Shown here: positions 9,220-17,624 of the stretch, in pieces
Layout: each line of letters opens with the position of its first letter
How positions within the stretch are numbered: the first letter of the stretch is position 1
Assembly: GCA_003674045.1 (NCBI GenBank)
Contig: PENC01000019.1
Coordinates: 82,023-146,022, forward strand
DNA from: Streptomyces griseocarneus
GTDB lineage: Bacteria; Actinomycetota; Actinomycetes; Streptomycetales; Streptomycetaceae
Direction of reading: 5' to 3'
DNA: 64,000 nt
Translations under genes and position numbers: made by a program
The notes under the pieces: generated by a model
The model's database searches: none
The model's input: the letters and a program-made list of their open reading frames with translations, nothing else
What the model was told of the DNA's origin: nothing

Positions 9220-9582
9220 TCAGGACCGGGTGGTGTCCCTGATCAGCTGGTCGATGCCGTCGCAGAGCGGGGGACGGGCGGCTGCTGCGGCTTCCTGGCG
9301 TTGCAGCTCTGCCTTCTGTTGCTCGATGTAGTCGGCATTCAGTGGCGAGGCGTCCGGCTGGCACTGGGTCAGGTGTTTGTTGATCCAGTACGTCGAGAAG
9401 GTGTGTTCGGGGTCGCCGTCGAAGGCAACACGGTTGCCGACGTGGTGGTTGACCTCATACACGTGGGGCCTTTGGTCGCCCAGGACGTGGTAGCGCCACA
9501 GAGGCGCCCGGAACGCGTAGCGGTTGCCGATGGCGGGAAGAGGACGGCGGCGCGGCTTCGGCCGCACCTTGTGGTCGGGCAC
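9220..9582 (-). CDS. Hypothetical basic protein, 120 aa (operon I)
   Basis: GTG start at 9582 preceded by GAAGGG 7 bases upstream. The N-terminus is strongly basic (KVRPKPRRRP), the middle has many aromatic residues and histidines (LWRYHVLGDQRPHVYEVNHHVG), and the C-terminal 50 residues form a Gln/Ala/Glu-rich helix likely to be a coiled coil (YIEQQKAELQRQEAAAAA). This could be a nucleic-acid-binding or structural protein, but no family is recognised. Confidence 0.7.
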   Translation of the reverse strand: MPDHKVRPKPRRRPLPAIGNRYAFRAPLWRYHVLGDQRPHVYEVNHHVGNRVAFDGDPEHTFSTYWINKHLTQCQPDASPLNADYIEQQKAELQRQEAAAAARPPLCDGIDQLIRDTTRS

Positions 9583-9624
9583 GAGGGCACCCTTCGCATT
9601 ACGGCGCGCGGGGGAGCCGGGGTG

Positions 9625-10068
9625 TCAGGGCAGTGCGGGGACGGGGTAGGACGTGCTGAGCGGGGTTCGAAGGGCCAGGTCGTTCCACGTCTCGATGCAC
9701 TGGGGGCAGGTGGCCAGACGGGGGTCGGTGGCGACGGGGCGGGTTTCCCCGCACAGGGCCAGAGCCGGTGCTGCGGGCGGGACGGGGCCGGTGACCGGCT
9801 GGTCGGTGTCCCAGCCCCAGATGTCCATTTCATCCGCGATGCACGCGTCGTGTGTGGGCACCGGCGGTGCGTTGCGGACGGCTTCGGCGAGTTGCAATAG
9901 CCGGTCGAGGAGCTGCTCGCGCGGGCCGTGGAGGGCGATGCTGTTGTAGCGCGACTGCACCGCGACGGCGATCTCGCCGGGGGCGATCTCGGCGCCGTCG
10001 ATGTCGCTTCCGGGGTAGAGGAGAACAGCGTCGCTGTTGGCGTAGACGGATGCGAGACGGTTGGTCAT
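9625..10068 (-). CDS. Hypothetical protein, 147 aa (operon I)
   Basis: ATG at 10068 (MTNRLASVYANSDAVLLYPGSD) follows GAAAGGACTCCCCCC, a good ribosome-binding site. The first 60 residues alternate beta strands and a helix (EIAVAVQSRYNSIALHGPREQLLDRLLQLAEAV is the core). The C-terminal third contains LCGETRPVATDPRLATCPQCIETW, where the cysteines could bind zinc. Function unknown. The upstream spacer of 44 bases is almost pure pyrimidine on the mRNA. Confidence 0.7.
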   Translation of the reverse strand: MTNRLASVYANSDAVLLYPGSDIDGAEIAPGEIAVAVQSRYNSIALHGPREQLLDRLLQLAEAVRNAPPVPTHDACIADEMDIWGWDTDQPVTGPVPPAAPALALCGETRPVATDPRLATCPQCIETWNDLALRTPLSTSYPVPALP

Positions 10069-10112
10069 GGGGGGGAGTCCTTTCTGGAGGGGGAGGGGAG
10101 GGCGGGGGTTGT

Positions 10113-10538
10113 TCAGCGGGGGTCGGTTTCCCAGCGGACGGGCACGCGCTTGTCGACGACGAGCTGGGAGCGCTTGGGGTCCTGGCGCCAGATCCGGCGC
10201 TTGATCCACTCGTGGGCCTTCAGGTGTCCGTCGGGGCTGCGGGTCGGGCCGTAGGTGACGGGGGAGTGCGCGGGGATGTGCGTGCCGTCGATGGACAGCC
10301 CGGCGGTGATCACGGCTTGCTTCATCCAGCCGGTGCCGCTGTCGGAGAAGCAGTGCACACGGACCTCTGGAGTTCCTTCGCCGTTTTCCACGCGTACGAG
10401 CTGTGCTGCCAGCGACTGGATCTCCGGGTCTGCGCGGCCGCCGCGTTCGGCTTCGGCCCGTATGAGCCAGGCGGCGTGGTAGGCGAGAAGCCGGCTGCGG
10501 ATGGTTTCGGGGGTGGTGGGCATGTCGATGCCGCGCAT
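10113..10538 (-). CDS. Hypothetical protein, 141 aa (first gene of operon I)
   Basis: ATG 10538 has a GAGGAG site 7 bases upstream; an in-frame ATG at 10523 is possible but less well placed. The N-terminus is helical (TIRSRLLAYHAAWLIRAEAERGG), the rest mixed with a WIKRRIWRQDPKRSQLVVDKRVPV basic end. No family recognised. It is the promoter-proximal gene of operon I, about 107 bases downstream of the shared promoter element at 10645-10673. Confidence 0.7.
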   Translation of the reverse strand: MRGIDMPTTPETIRSRLLAYHAAWLIRAEAERGGRADPEIQSLAAQLVRVENGEGTPEVRVHCFSDSGTGWMKQAVITAGLSIDGTHIPAHSPVTYGPTRSPDGHLKAHEWIKRRIWRQDPKRSQLVVDKRVPVRWETDPR

Positions 10539-10644
10539 GCGAAGACTCCTCGGGAAGAAGGGGGGGAGAAGGAGGGGGCCGACGCGCGTAAGTTGGCGCT
10601 GGCGGGCCTTTGTCGGAGGGATCGCCTCACCTCCAACAATCACT

Positions 10645-10673
10645 AAACTACATGTAAATATCGAGAATTGCAA
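10645..10673 (-). promoter_or_regulatory. Shared promoter element, copy A (drives operon I)
   Basis: Read leftwards, TTGCAA (-35), a 17-base spacer and TAGTTT (-10) lie upstream of the gene starting at 10538. Both the GCG ahead of the -35 and the spacer core TCTCGAT are shared with copies at 14313, 40353 and 63114. Just upstream (10684-10698) is the palindrome GGGGTGGATCACCCC. Confidence 0.7.
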
Positions 10674-10790
10674 CGCAACTTCGGGGTGGATCACCCCCCT
10701 TGAGCCGAGTACGGCGAAGACGCGGTTCCGGCCCGGAGAACTTCGGTAGCTTCTTCAGCGGTCCAGAGGACGTGTCAGTCGAGGGGAGCG

Positions 10791-10958
10791 ATGGCTGTGG
10801 AGCAGCGAACGGTGGAGGCGGCAAGCCTGGAGCACGTGGACCGCACCCTCCGCAAAGGCGGGGTCACCAAGTCCGTGCTGAGTCTCGGACCGTCCGGCAG
10901 CCAGGGGACCGGCCGCGCGGCGCGGCGCGCCCGGCAGCGTGCCGCCAAGAAGAAGTAG
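10791..10958 (+). CDS. Small highly basic protein, 55 aa
   Basis: ATG 10791 is preceded by GAGGGGAGCG. The product begins MAVEQRTVEAASLEHVDRT and ends in an Arg/Ala/Lys-rich tail (RAARRARQRAAKKK). Codon use is typical for the window. The basic end suggests nucleic-acid binding or ribosome association, but this is only inferred from composition. It points right, away from operon I, and lies between two leftward gene groups. Confidence 0.55.
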   Translation: MAVEQRTVEAASLEHVDRTLRKGGVTKSVLSLGPSGSQGTGRAARRARQRAAKKK

Positions 10959-11004
10959 CGCCCGTACGAGGAGGACCGGCCTTCCGGGCGAAGCGAACCG
11001 GTCT

Positions 11005-11595
11005 CTAGTAGAGGCGGACGACGCCGACCTGCACCATGCGGCCGCACGGAAGGCGTCCCGCGCCGTCGAGGCCGCTGTCGGTGCGCCGCGTCCTGAGCCG
11101 GTCAAGCCCCTTGCCGGCGGCTGCGACGACCGCCTCCAGGTCGGCGTCCTGCCCGGCGGTCGTCAGCAGCCGCACGGTGAAGGCATGCCCTTGGTCGTCC
11201 ACCCACAGCTCCGCCGCTGGCAGCACGTCCAGGTCGAGCCCCTGCGCCCACGGCGCCAACGTGCGCAGCAGCGCGGCGGCGGCCGCTGTCGACGTCGTAC
11301 GGTCCGTCGTCCCGGCGCCGTCCACGGGCTCGGCAAGGCCGGCGACGAGCACCAGGCCGTCGTCGAGGTCGGCCGTCATGGAGTGCGACAAAGCCTCGCT
11401 GACCGGCGAGGTGACCGTGCCGGTGCCCGAGATCGCGGCCAGCCGGTCCAGGCTCGCCCGTGCGGCCGGCCCGCTCCCGAGTACCTCCGCCTGCACATCC
11501 CGCGCGCTCAGGACCAGCCGTACAGGCTCCATCGGTCCGCAGGCATCCAGCAGTTGGGCAACCGCCTCCACGCAGCGCGCCAGAGAAAGTGACAT
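11005..11595 (-). CDS. Hypothetical protein, 196 aa
   Basis: I use ATG 11595 (MSLSLARCVEAVAQLL); ATG 11604 and GTG 11610 are also in frame and no ribosome-binding site decides between them. It is a soluble alpha/beta protein rich in Ala, Leu, Asp and Thr, with an internal pattern of strand-helix pairs (VRLVLSARDVQAEVLG; DGLVLVAGLAEPV; LWVDDQGHAFTVRLL). No motif recognised. It may be the tail of the leftward unit that begins at 14264, but a 115-base gap with a small hairpin separates it from the gene at 11710. Confidence 0.55.
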   Translation of the reverse strand: MSLSLARCVEAVAQLLDACGPMEPVRLVLSARDVQAEVLGSGPAARASLDRLAAISGTGTVTSPVSEALSHSMTADLDDGLVLVAGLAEPVDGAGTTDRTTSTAAAAALLRTLAPWAQGLDLDVLPAAELWVDDQGHAFTVRLLTTAGQDADLEAVVAAAGKGLDRLRTRRTDSGLDGAGRLPCGRMVQVGVVRLY

Positions 11596-11709
11596 GGCCG
11601 CCATTCTCACCCCCGCGCCGTCCGCCCGTCCCCCTACGGGAACTTCGCGCTACAGAGGGAAGAGCCCTACGGGGCCCGCCACCCGGCGGGCAAGGGCTCG
11701 TCGTGCCAG

Positions 11710-12015
11710 TCATCGGGCAGGGGCGGTCAACGCGTCCTCGGCCGGGTCGTTACGGCGCCAGTTGCGGGCGTGGGAGAGCAGAGTTCCCGTCAGCGGGTTA
11801 CAGCGCAGCACGGCGATCCCCAGGACGAGGTAGACGCCGGTGTGCCCGAACCGGTCGGTGAAGACCACCGGCTCATCCGCCTGCGCGCGCTCGCGGATCG
11901 CCCGCGCGGCGGTGTAGGCGTCGTTCATGGTGGTGTGGGTGGCCGCGTGGCAGAAACCGGCTCCGCGGATCTCGACGAGGAAAGGGGAGTTGAGAGGGCC
12001 GGTGATGGCGGGCAT
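11710..12015 (-). CDS. Hypothetical protein, 101 aa (operon II)
   Basis: Starts at ATG 12015. The sequence begins MPAITGPLNSPFLVEIRGAG, then a helix (NDAYTAARAIRERAQADE), and short strands (PVVFTDRFGHTGVYLVLGI). The TAARAI..RA pattern and VYLVLGI strand are like many small plasmid proteins of unknown role. It is downstream of the gene at 12214-12927 in the same direction and probably co-transcribed. Confidence 0.65.
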   Translation of the reverse strand: MPAITGPLNSPFLVEIRGAGFCHAATHTTMNDAYTAARAIRERAQADEPVVFTDRFGHTGVYLVLGIAVLRCNPLTGTLLSHARNWRRNDPAEDALTAPAR

Positions 12016-12083
12016 CGGGCAGGCATCCGTTCAGCAAAATAGGGGCGCAGGTGAGCCGGGCGGCCCGGCCCTCGTGGCGGTTG

Positions 12084-12161
12084 TCAGGGCGGCCGGCGGG
12101 TGCGGAGGGGCTGAAAGCGCCGGTATCGAGTGCAGTAGCCGGTGCCGCAGTTGCTGCACAC
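12084..12161 (-). CDS. Possible tiny zinc-ribbon peptide, 25 aa
   Basis: A GTG at 12161 with GAGGG 8 bases upstream would give a peptide containing CSNCGTGYCTRYRRF, a cluster of three cysteines with a basic tail. Upstream residues in the same frame (QELSYDEGYV) also look natural, so the true start may be a rarer codon further up. It lies between two operon II genes. The cysteine pattern and location argue for a real short gene, but the start is unproven. Confidence 0.3.
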   Translation of the reverse strand: MCSNCGTGYCTRYRRFQPLRTRRPP

Positions 12162-12213
12162 GACGTAGCCCTCGTCGTAGGACAGCTCCTGCAGCTGCGT
12201 TCGGCCGGTTCGA

Positions 12214-12927
12214 TCACGCCCGGGGGCCGCGGTCCAGCTTGGAGAACCAGCGGGTGAAGTCCGCATCGCCCCACTCGCTCGGGTGCGGCCAGTCCTTCTC
12301 CAGAACGGTGACCACGACGCCGCTCGGACGCTTCTCGATGGCCGTGACCTTGACGGTGTACCAGATTCCGCTGGCGACCCCGTCATGCATCAGCCGGTCA
12401 CCGACGCCCACCGGGACCATGAGGGTGCCGCCGGTGAAGCGCGTGTACTTGACCAGCACGCGCGGGGTGCCGTCGGGCACGGTGAGCGCGCGCTGCGTCA
12501 TGGCGGCGGTCAAGTGCTCCCGGATCAGCGGGTACAGCTTCTTGGGCGTGTCCAGACCGAGGGCGACAAAGGACAGTCGCAGCGCCTCGTTGTCCATCCC
12601 GTGCGCGTACCCACGGCTGTCGGCGTGCGCGAGAACCCTCGCGGCCAGCTCGCGGGTGGTGTCGGCGACACTGCGCGGGGCGTCGGGGCCACCGGCGTCG
12701 ACCGCCGCGCACGTGAGGCAGGACAGCGGGGCGTCGGCGAGGCGGGCGGGGTCGAACTTCTCGTAGTGGTGCACGGCCCGGTAGCGGCCCGCGCCACAGG
12801 CGAGATCGATCAAGAAGCCGGTGTAGGCGTTGAACAGGGCCGTGTGGACGGCGCCCTGATGGTCGGTGACGCGGTGGGTGTCGAGCGAGTCGGCCGGGAT
12901 GACGGAGATATCGGCGGTGAGCTGCAT
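12214..12927 (-). CDS. Hypothetical protein, 237 aa (operon II)
   Basis: ATG 12927 follows GAGGAG with a spacing of 9. The first 60 residues include IDLACGAGRYRAVHHYEKFDP, the middle a CLTC pair (about residue 70) and a helical block (TTRELAARVLAHADSRGYAHG), and the C-terminal third reads like a small beta-barrel (GVGDRLMHDGVASGIWYTVKVTAIE). The last part suggests an SH3-like fold, but this is only a guess from strand pattern. No catalytic motif. Operon II member. Confidence 0.7.
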   Translation of the reverse strand: MQLTADISVIPADSLDTHRVTDHQGAVHTALFNAYTGFLIDLACGAGRYRAVHHYEKFDPARLADAPLSCLTCAAVDAGGPDAPRSVADTTRELAARVLAHADSRGYAHGMDNEALRLSFVALGLDTPKKLYPLIREHLTAAMTQRALTVPDGTPRVLVKYTRFTGGTLMVPVGVGDRLMHDGVASGIWYTVKVTAIEKRPSGVVVTVLEKDWPHPSEWGDADFTRWFSKLDRGPRA

Positions 12928-12966
12928 GGGACGGGTCTCCTCGTAGTCGATGGCGGGGTGGGGCGG

Positions 12967-13521
12967 TCAGTGCTTGCGGCGGACGCGGAAGCCCTTCCAG
13001 TCCCTCTTCTTCAGACGGGCCTTGTCACCCAGGGCATCGGGCACGCAGTCGACGGCTACGAAGGTGGCACCCTTGCGGGTCACGACGCCCTCCCGCTCGT
13101 GCCGGATGAAGCGACGCTCGTAGTCGTCTTCCGTATCCGTGAAGCCGACGCAGTCGCCAACCTGCACGTCCTCGAAAGACACCCAGTCGAGCAGGCCCAG
13201 CCACACGGAGGGGTTGGCGAGCACCGTGACGGCGACCTTCCGCTCCGCGGGGGTCTGTTCCTCGTCGCGTGCCAGGGCAGCGGCGAGGGTGACCGTCCGG
13301 CCGCTGTAGCGGCACAGGGAGTTGCCCGGCAGGAACGGATCCTTGAGAGTCGCCGGGCGCCCCGGCCACATGGGCGGGAAATGGCTGATGAGCTTGCCGT
13401 CCCGGACATTCGGGGTCTCGTCGCACGGGCACTTGGCCGCTGGGAGCCCCGAGAAGGTGTCGAGTCGGTTGGGGAGCAGGATGGCGGGGTCGTGGTCGGT
13501 GGTACCGGGCGCGAAGAGCAT
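12967..13521 (-). CDS. Hypothetical protein, 184 aa (operon II)
   Basis: Start at ATG 13521 (MLFAPGTTDHDPAILLPNRLD), with AAGGAGAAA upstream. Contains a CPC-type pair (AAKCPCDETPNV), a strand/helix core (SGRTVTLAAALARDEEQTPAE), then SFEDVQVGDCVGFTDTEDDYE, which has the look of a small barrel domain similar in layout to the end of the upstream-operon protein at 12214. The C-terminus is basic (KKRDWKGFRVRRKH). Function unknown. Confidence 0.7.
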   Translation of the reverse strand: MLFAPGTTDHDPAILLPNRLDTFSGLPAAKCPCDETPNVRDGKLISHFPPMWPGRPATLKDPFLPGNSLCRYSGRTVTLAAALARDEEQTPAERKVAVTVLANPSVWLGLLDWVSFEDVQVGDCVGFTDTEDDYERRFIRHEREGVVTRKGATFVAVDCVPDALGDKARLKKRDWKGFRVRRKH

Positions 13522-13634
13522 GAGGGGGTTTCTCCTTGCGGTGGGGAAACGGAAACAGACAGTGGCCGGTGGGGCGGGCGGGAAGCCGCGATCGTTCAAG
13601 AGGATTCGTCCCGCTCGCCCCGGCGCCCCCGGGA

Positions 13635-14264
13635 TCAGCGGGGCAGGGCGTAGGTCTCCACGTCCGTGATGGGCGGCTCGCCCGGGACGGGGTCGTGTTG
13701 CCAGTAGCGGAAGGGGTAGTGCTGGGGCTGGTCGGCGGGGTAGTCCGGTGCCGTCGTGATCACGGCGGTGCAGCACAGGAACCGGCGCCCCTCGGCGTAT
13801 GCGTGGCCGTGGTGGCTTTCGCTGTGGACCGAGAAGCCCTGAGGACGGACCGTGCCGGGCGCCAGGAGGCGGAAGTACAGCGGCTCGTGGTGGCGTGCCC
13901 TGCTGTGCCCGGCCTCCCGGGACCAGTACGTGCTGAACCAGTCCAGGGTGCGCAGTTCGACGCGGTCAGAGGTGATGACGACGAACACCAGGTCCGCTCT
14001 GCCGTCGCGGCGGACCGCGCCCAGCAAGGAGCCGTCGGAAGCCGGCGCGGGGTCCGTGAGGCCCGCCGTCTTGGCCTCGTCCTTCTCCAGGGCGTCGGCG
14101 ATGCGCACGGCGCACCGGCGAGCTTCGGGCTCTTCCGGCATGTGCCCGTCATCCATGGCCGCTATGTCCATGAAACGCGCGACCTCGCCGCGCACGCGGG
14201 TGCCGATGTGGGCGCCGTCCCGCAGCCGTTCGGCCGCCGCAGTGATGAAGTCCCATGTAGACAA
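13635..14264 (-). CDS. Hypothetical protein, 209 aa, TTG start (first gene of operon II)
   Basis: No ATG or GTG gives a sensible start, but TTG at 14264 has a perfect AGGAGG 6 bases upstream, giving LSTWDFITAAAERLRDG. The N-terminal third is helical; the rest is beta-rich (RADLVFVVITSDRVELRTLDWF; LYFRLLAPGTVRPQGFSVHSE; RRFLCCTAVITTAPD). No family recognised. The shared promoter copy D ends only 49 bases upstream. Confidence 0.7.
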   Translation of the reverse strand: MSTWDFITAAAERLRDGAHIGTRVRGEVARFMDIAAMDDGHMPEEPEARRCAVRIADALEKDEAKTAGLTDPAPASDGSLLGAVRRDGRADLVFVVITSDRVELRTLDWFSTYWSREAGHSRARHHEPLYFRLLAPGTVRPQGFSVHSESHHGHAYAEGRRFLCCTAVITTAPDYPADQPQHYPFRYWQHDPVPGEPPITDVETYALPR

Positions 14265-14312
14265 GGGGTTCCTCCTGAAGGCTGGCGGGCCGCTCCTCGA
14301 CCCGCAGTGATG

Positions 14313-14341
14313 AAAGTACATGCAAAAATCGATGACTGCAA
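14313..14341 (-). promoter_or_regulatory. Shared promoter element, copy D (drives operon II)
   Basis: Read leftwards: TTGCAG, 17-base spacer with ATCGAT and GCATG, then TACTTT. A second partial copy (14347-14369) keeps the -10 (TATTTT) and the spacer core CTCGATTCTT but has no matching -35. It lies in the divergent region between operon II and tap. Confidence 0.65.
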
Positions 14342-14374
14342 CAATGAAAATACATTTAAGAATCGAGGTTGGGA

Positions 14375-14419
14375 TTGACGTGGGTGCGTGGCGCCGATAC
14401 GTTAGATTCACGTTAGATC
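14375..14419 (+). promoter_or_regulatory. tap promoter region with two tandem CGTTAGAT repeats
   Basis: TTGACG, a 17-base gap and TACGTT form a plausible rightward promoter. Overlapping the -10, ACGTTAGAT occurs at 14399-14407 and 14410-14418, one helical turn apart. The first copy reads CGTTAGATTC, the exact reverse complement of the core of the five repeats near 63.35-63.5 kb. Confidence 0.6.
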
Positions 14420-14434
14420 GGCGAGTGGAGGAAG

Positions 14435-16933
14435 ATGATGCCCCCTGAGGACACGGCGCTTGCGCCCGAGCTGGCCGTCGTGCTCGCGCAGGTCTCCCTG
14501 GACGGGCCCGTGCCGCCGCTGCCGGACCCGGCGGAGCGCACGCGGCTGCGGGAGCGGTGGGGCTGGTCCAAGACCCAGCTCGGCACCGCGCTGGGGGTAT
14601 CGCGCGAGACGGTGTGGACCTGGGAGAAGGAACCGCCGCGTACACCCCGCGGCCGGACCGGGCAGCTCTACGCGCGCCTGCTGGCCCACTTCGCCACCGA
14701 ACTCGCCCGCGCCACCGACACAGCGCACTCCCCGGCCCCGCCACCCGAGCCCGCCGCCCCGGAGACGGACGTCGTCACCCCCGATGAGGAGTCCGAACTG
14801 CTCGGCTACGACATCGAGGACCCGCCCGACCTCACGTGGGAGGACACCCCGGCGCCGGCGGCCGCCCAGGAGCCCGAGTACGACACCCCCGGCTCCTGGA
14901 CGGAACTGCCCGAGGGCATCACCCGGTCCTGCGCCCGGTGCGGCCAGCCGACCCCGTACCTCGTCGACGGCCGGCCCCGCCACGTCTACCTGGAGGCCAT
15001 GGCCCGCATGGGCATGCCGCGGTGCGGCACCCAGCCGGCACCCGCGGCCCCGGTCCCCGCCCCGCCGGTGCCTGCCGTCCCGGCGCCGGTCACGGTGGCC
15101 CCCGCCCCTGCCGTCGCGCCGGTGGCCCCCGCTCCGGCGCAATCCGCTCCGGCCGCCGAGCCCACGCGGCCGCCGGCCCCGCCGCGCCGACGGGCCACGG
15201 CCCCCGCGCCAGCGTCCCGCCGGAAGGCCACCCCCAAACCGCCCGTGCAGCAGGTGGCGCCCGAGCACGCCGACGGCCCGCTCGCCGTCCTCGACATCAC
15301 CGACGGCACCCTGACCGCCCACCTCGTCGACGGCCGCACCCTCGCCTGCCCGGCCAAGACCCTCCAGGCCCTCGCCTCCTGGGCCCTGGACAAAAAGAAG
15401 ATCCGCCTCGGCTCCGCCAAACTCCACGACAACGGCTTCGACCAGGACCCGCTGCTCGTGCTCACCGAATCCGCCGTCGCACACTTCGGCCTGCCCATCC
15501 ACCTGGACGACCAGGAAGACCTCCGCCTGCCCGCCGACCACAAGGCCGTCAAGAACCTCACCCGCGCCGGATGGGAACTCACCAAGTCCGGCTTCGGTCC
15601 CTGGCCCCGGATCTTCAAGCGCCTCGACGGCAAGCGCCACTGCGTCCAGCTCGCCCTCGTCCCCTGGCACGCCCTGGAGACCCGCGCCTGGGGCAACGCC
15701 GACCAGCTTCCCGCAGCCGAACTCACCCGCCTCCTCGGCTCCTTCGCCGACCTGGTCATCACCCCCCGCGGCACGGTCGCCGTCAACGCCGAGGAACTCA
15801 TGACCGCGCTGCGCCCGCCGACCCGGGCCCTGTGGGACGCCGAGAAGAACAAGTACGTCTCGGCCCTGGTGCCCGACACCCTGAACGTGGTCGTCGACCC
15901 GGCCCCGTGCGAAGCCCCCGACGAGCACCCGCTCGTCGCCGCCGACTACCCCGACGAGGGCCGTAGGCCCGCCAGCGAAGCCCTCGACGAAGAGGCCTGC
16001 ATCTGGGTGCGCCCCTTCGGCCTGATCACCGACGACGAGCGCGCACGGACCAGTGTCGTCGCCCTCGACGTCTCCGTCGCCTACCTCGCGGCCTGCCGCC
16101 GTCTCCACGTCGGCACCGGCCCCGCCATCCACCGCCCCCGCAACCCCGACTTCGACCCCGACCTGCCCGGCTCGTGGTACGTGGACCTCTCGCACATCGA
16201 GCTCGACCCCCGGCTGCCCAACCCCTTCACCTCCAGCGGCGAGCGCCCCGAAGGCCCCGCCTGGTACGCCACGCCCACCGTCGCCTACGCCGTCGAACTC
16301 TGCGCCACCGTCCGGCCCATCGAAGCGTGGGTCCGCGAGACCCACAGCCCCTACCTCCAGCCCTGGTACGACCGGCTGCGCGCCGCCTACCTGACCACGA
16401 TGGCCGACCTCGGCGTCACCTCCAGCCTCGGCGACGAGGAGTTCCTCGCCGCGATGGCCACCTACAAGGGCGGTGACCCGGCACTGGTGACCCTGGCCAC
16501 CGCCATCAAGTCCACCGCCAAGGCGGGCATCGGCAAGCTCCGCCAGCGCCCCACCGGCCTCGACTACGCCTTCGGCGACCCGTGGCCGGCCCTGCACCGC
16601 AAGACCTGGCGGCCCGACATCCGCGCCATGATCCTCTCGAAGGCCCGCATCAACATGCACCGCAAGATGCGGAACCTCGCCGACACCGCGGACCGGTACC
16701 CGCTCGCGGTCAACACCGACTGCGTCGTCTACGCCGCTGACGACCTCTCTCCGCTGCCCATCCTGCTCGGCCCCGACGGCCAGCCCGTACGCGGCGGCTT
16801 CCGCCTCGGCGTCAACCCCGGCTCCGTCAAGCACCAGGGCTCCCAGACCATGGCCTGGGCACTGGACCTGCTCACCGACAACGTGAACATCGCCAACGAG
16901 ATCAAGGACGCCAGCCTCGTGCCGGCCGCCTGA
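14435..16933 (+). CDS. tap: Telomere-associated protein Tap, 832 aa
   Basis: The protein has an N-terminal helix-turn-helix (TRLRERWGWSKTQLGTALG VSRETVWTWE, about residues 36-64), a Pro/Ala-rich linker (about residues 100-270) and a long C-terminal body (from LAVLDITDGTLTAHLVDGR) as in Streptomyces Tap proteins, which bind telomere DNA and recruit the terminal protein so the ends of linear replicons can be completed. The adjacent downstream gene encodes a Tpg-like protein in the usual order. Two ATG codons are tandem (14435 and 14438); GGAGG is better spaced for the second. The linker is longer than I would expect, within normal variation. Its promoter has repeats shared with the right end of the window. 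Confidence 0.9.
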   Translation: MMPPEDTALAPELAVVLAQVSLDGPVPPLPDPAERTRLRERWGWSKTQLGTALGVSRETVWTWEKEPPRTPRGRTGQLYARLLAHFATELARATDTAHSPAPPPEPAAPETDVVTPDEESELLGYDIEDPPDLTWEDTPAPAAAQEPEYDTPGSWTELPEGITRSCARCGQPTPYLVDGRPRHVYLEAMARMGMPRCGTQPAPAAPVPAPPVPAVPAPVTVAPAPAVAPVAPAPAQSAPAAEPTRPPAPPRRRATAPAPASRRKATPKPPVQQVAPEHADGPLAVLDITDGTLTAHLVDGRTLACPAKTLQALASWALDKKKIRLGSAKLHDNGFDQDPLLVLTESAVAHFGLPIHLDDQEDLRLPADHKAVKNLTRAGWELTKSGFGPWPRIFKRLDGKRHCVQLALVPWHALETRAWGNADQLPAAELTRLLGSFADLVITPRGTVAVNAEELMTALRPPTRALWDAEKNKYVSALVPDTLNVVVDPAPCEAPDEHPLVAADYPDEGRRPASEALDEEACIWVRPFGLITDDERARTSVVALDVSVAYLAACRRLHVGTGPAIHRPRNPDFDPDLPGSWYVDLSHIELDPRLPNPFTSSGERPEGPAWYATPTVAYAVELCATVRPIEAWVRETHSPYLQPWYDRLRAAYLTTMADLGVTSSLGDEEFLAAMATYKGGDPALVTLATAIKSTAKAGIGKLRQRPTGLDYAFGDPWPALHRKTWRPDIRAMILSKARINMHRKMRNLADTADRYPLAVNTDCVVYAADDLSPLPILLGPDGQPVRGGFRLGVNPGSVKHQGSQTMAWALDLLTDNVNIANEIKDASLVPAA

Positions 16934-16956
16934 GACCTAAGGAACCGTGACCCATC

Positions 16957-17535
16957 GTGGGACTGTTCGAAGACAGCCTGGAGGAAGCCGTGGACACGGC
17001 CTTCTCCCAGCCGATCCCCAAGACCCTCGGCGCCCGGATCCGCTTCCTCCTTAAGCAGGAGAAGGAGCTCAGCCGCGCCGAGGCCGCCCGCGCCGTCGCC
17101 GAGCTGATCGGCAAGAGCCAGCGCACCGTCGAGCGCTACCGCGACAACGAGATCAAATCCGCCAAACCGGAAACCGCCGCCGTCATCGAGGCGGAGGTCA
17201 AGAAGCTCTGGCAACCGCTCGTCCGCGCCCGCCGCCTCCAGGACGCCATCACCACCAAGGGCATCAAGGTCGACGTCCGCGGCAAGTTCGGCTTCACCTC
17301 CCCCCGCGGCACCACCAATGACCCCCGCTACCGGCGCCTGACCCGACGCCTGGATGCGGACGTCGCACGCCGGCTCTACGAGGCCAGGGCCGCCGGCGCC
17401 AGCGACGACGAATTCGCCCAGATCGTCGCCGACGGGCTGCGCGACGACTACTTCACCGACGGCGGCACCCGTGCTCAAACTCTGCAGGAGGTCGAGCTCA
17501 CCGACATCGATCACATCCGCTTCAAGCTGGGCTGA
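16957..17535 (+). CDS. tpg: Telomere terminal protein Tpg, 192 aa
   Basis: Begins MGLFEDSLEEAVDTAFSQP and continues with a helix-turn-helix-like segment (AEAARAVAELIGKSQRTVER, about residues 40-60) and the conserved body (GKFGFTSPRGTTNDPRYRRL, about residues 108-127). Length and order match Streptomyces Tpg, the protein that becomes covalently attached to the 5' ends of linear replicons and primes end patching. It follows tap by 23 bases and is surely in the same operon. Presence of the pair means the replicon, or one in the same cell, is linear. Confidence 0.9.
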   Translation: MGLFEDSLEEAVDTAFSQPIPKTLGARIRFLLKQEKELSRAEAARAVAELIGKSQRTVERYRDNEIKSAKPETAAVIEAEVKKLWQPLVRARRLQDAITTKGIKVDVRGKFGFTSPRGTTNDPRYRRLTRRLDADVARRLYEARAAGASDDEFAQIVADGLRDDYFTDGGTRAQTLQEVELTDIDHIRFKLG

Positions 17536-17624
17536 CCCCAACCTGCGACAGCGAAGTCGGGAACTGACCAGCTCGGGGACCCGAACGGGTAGGACTCCCA
17601 GAGCGCGGGCCGCCGGGGCCGAGG

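Noticed and set aside
14408..16834. Leftward open frame of 808 codons opposite tap
   Set aside because: Antisense shadow of tap with a Gly/Val/Asp-rich composition, while the plus strand encodes a recognisable Tap.
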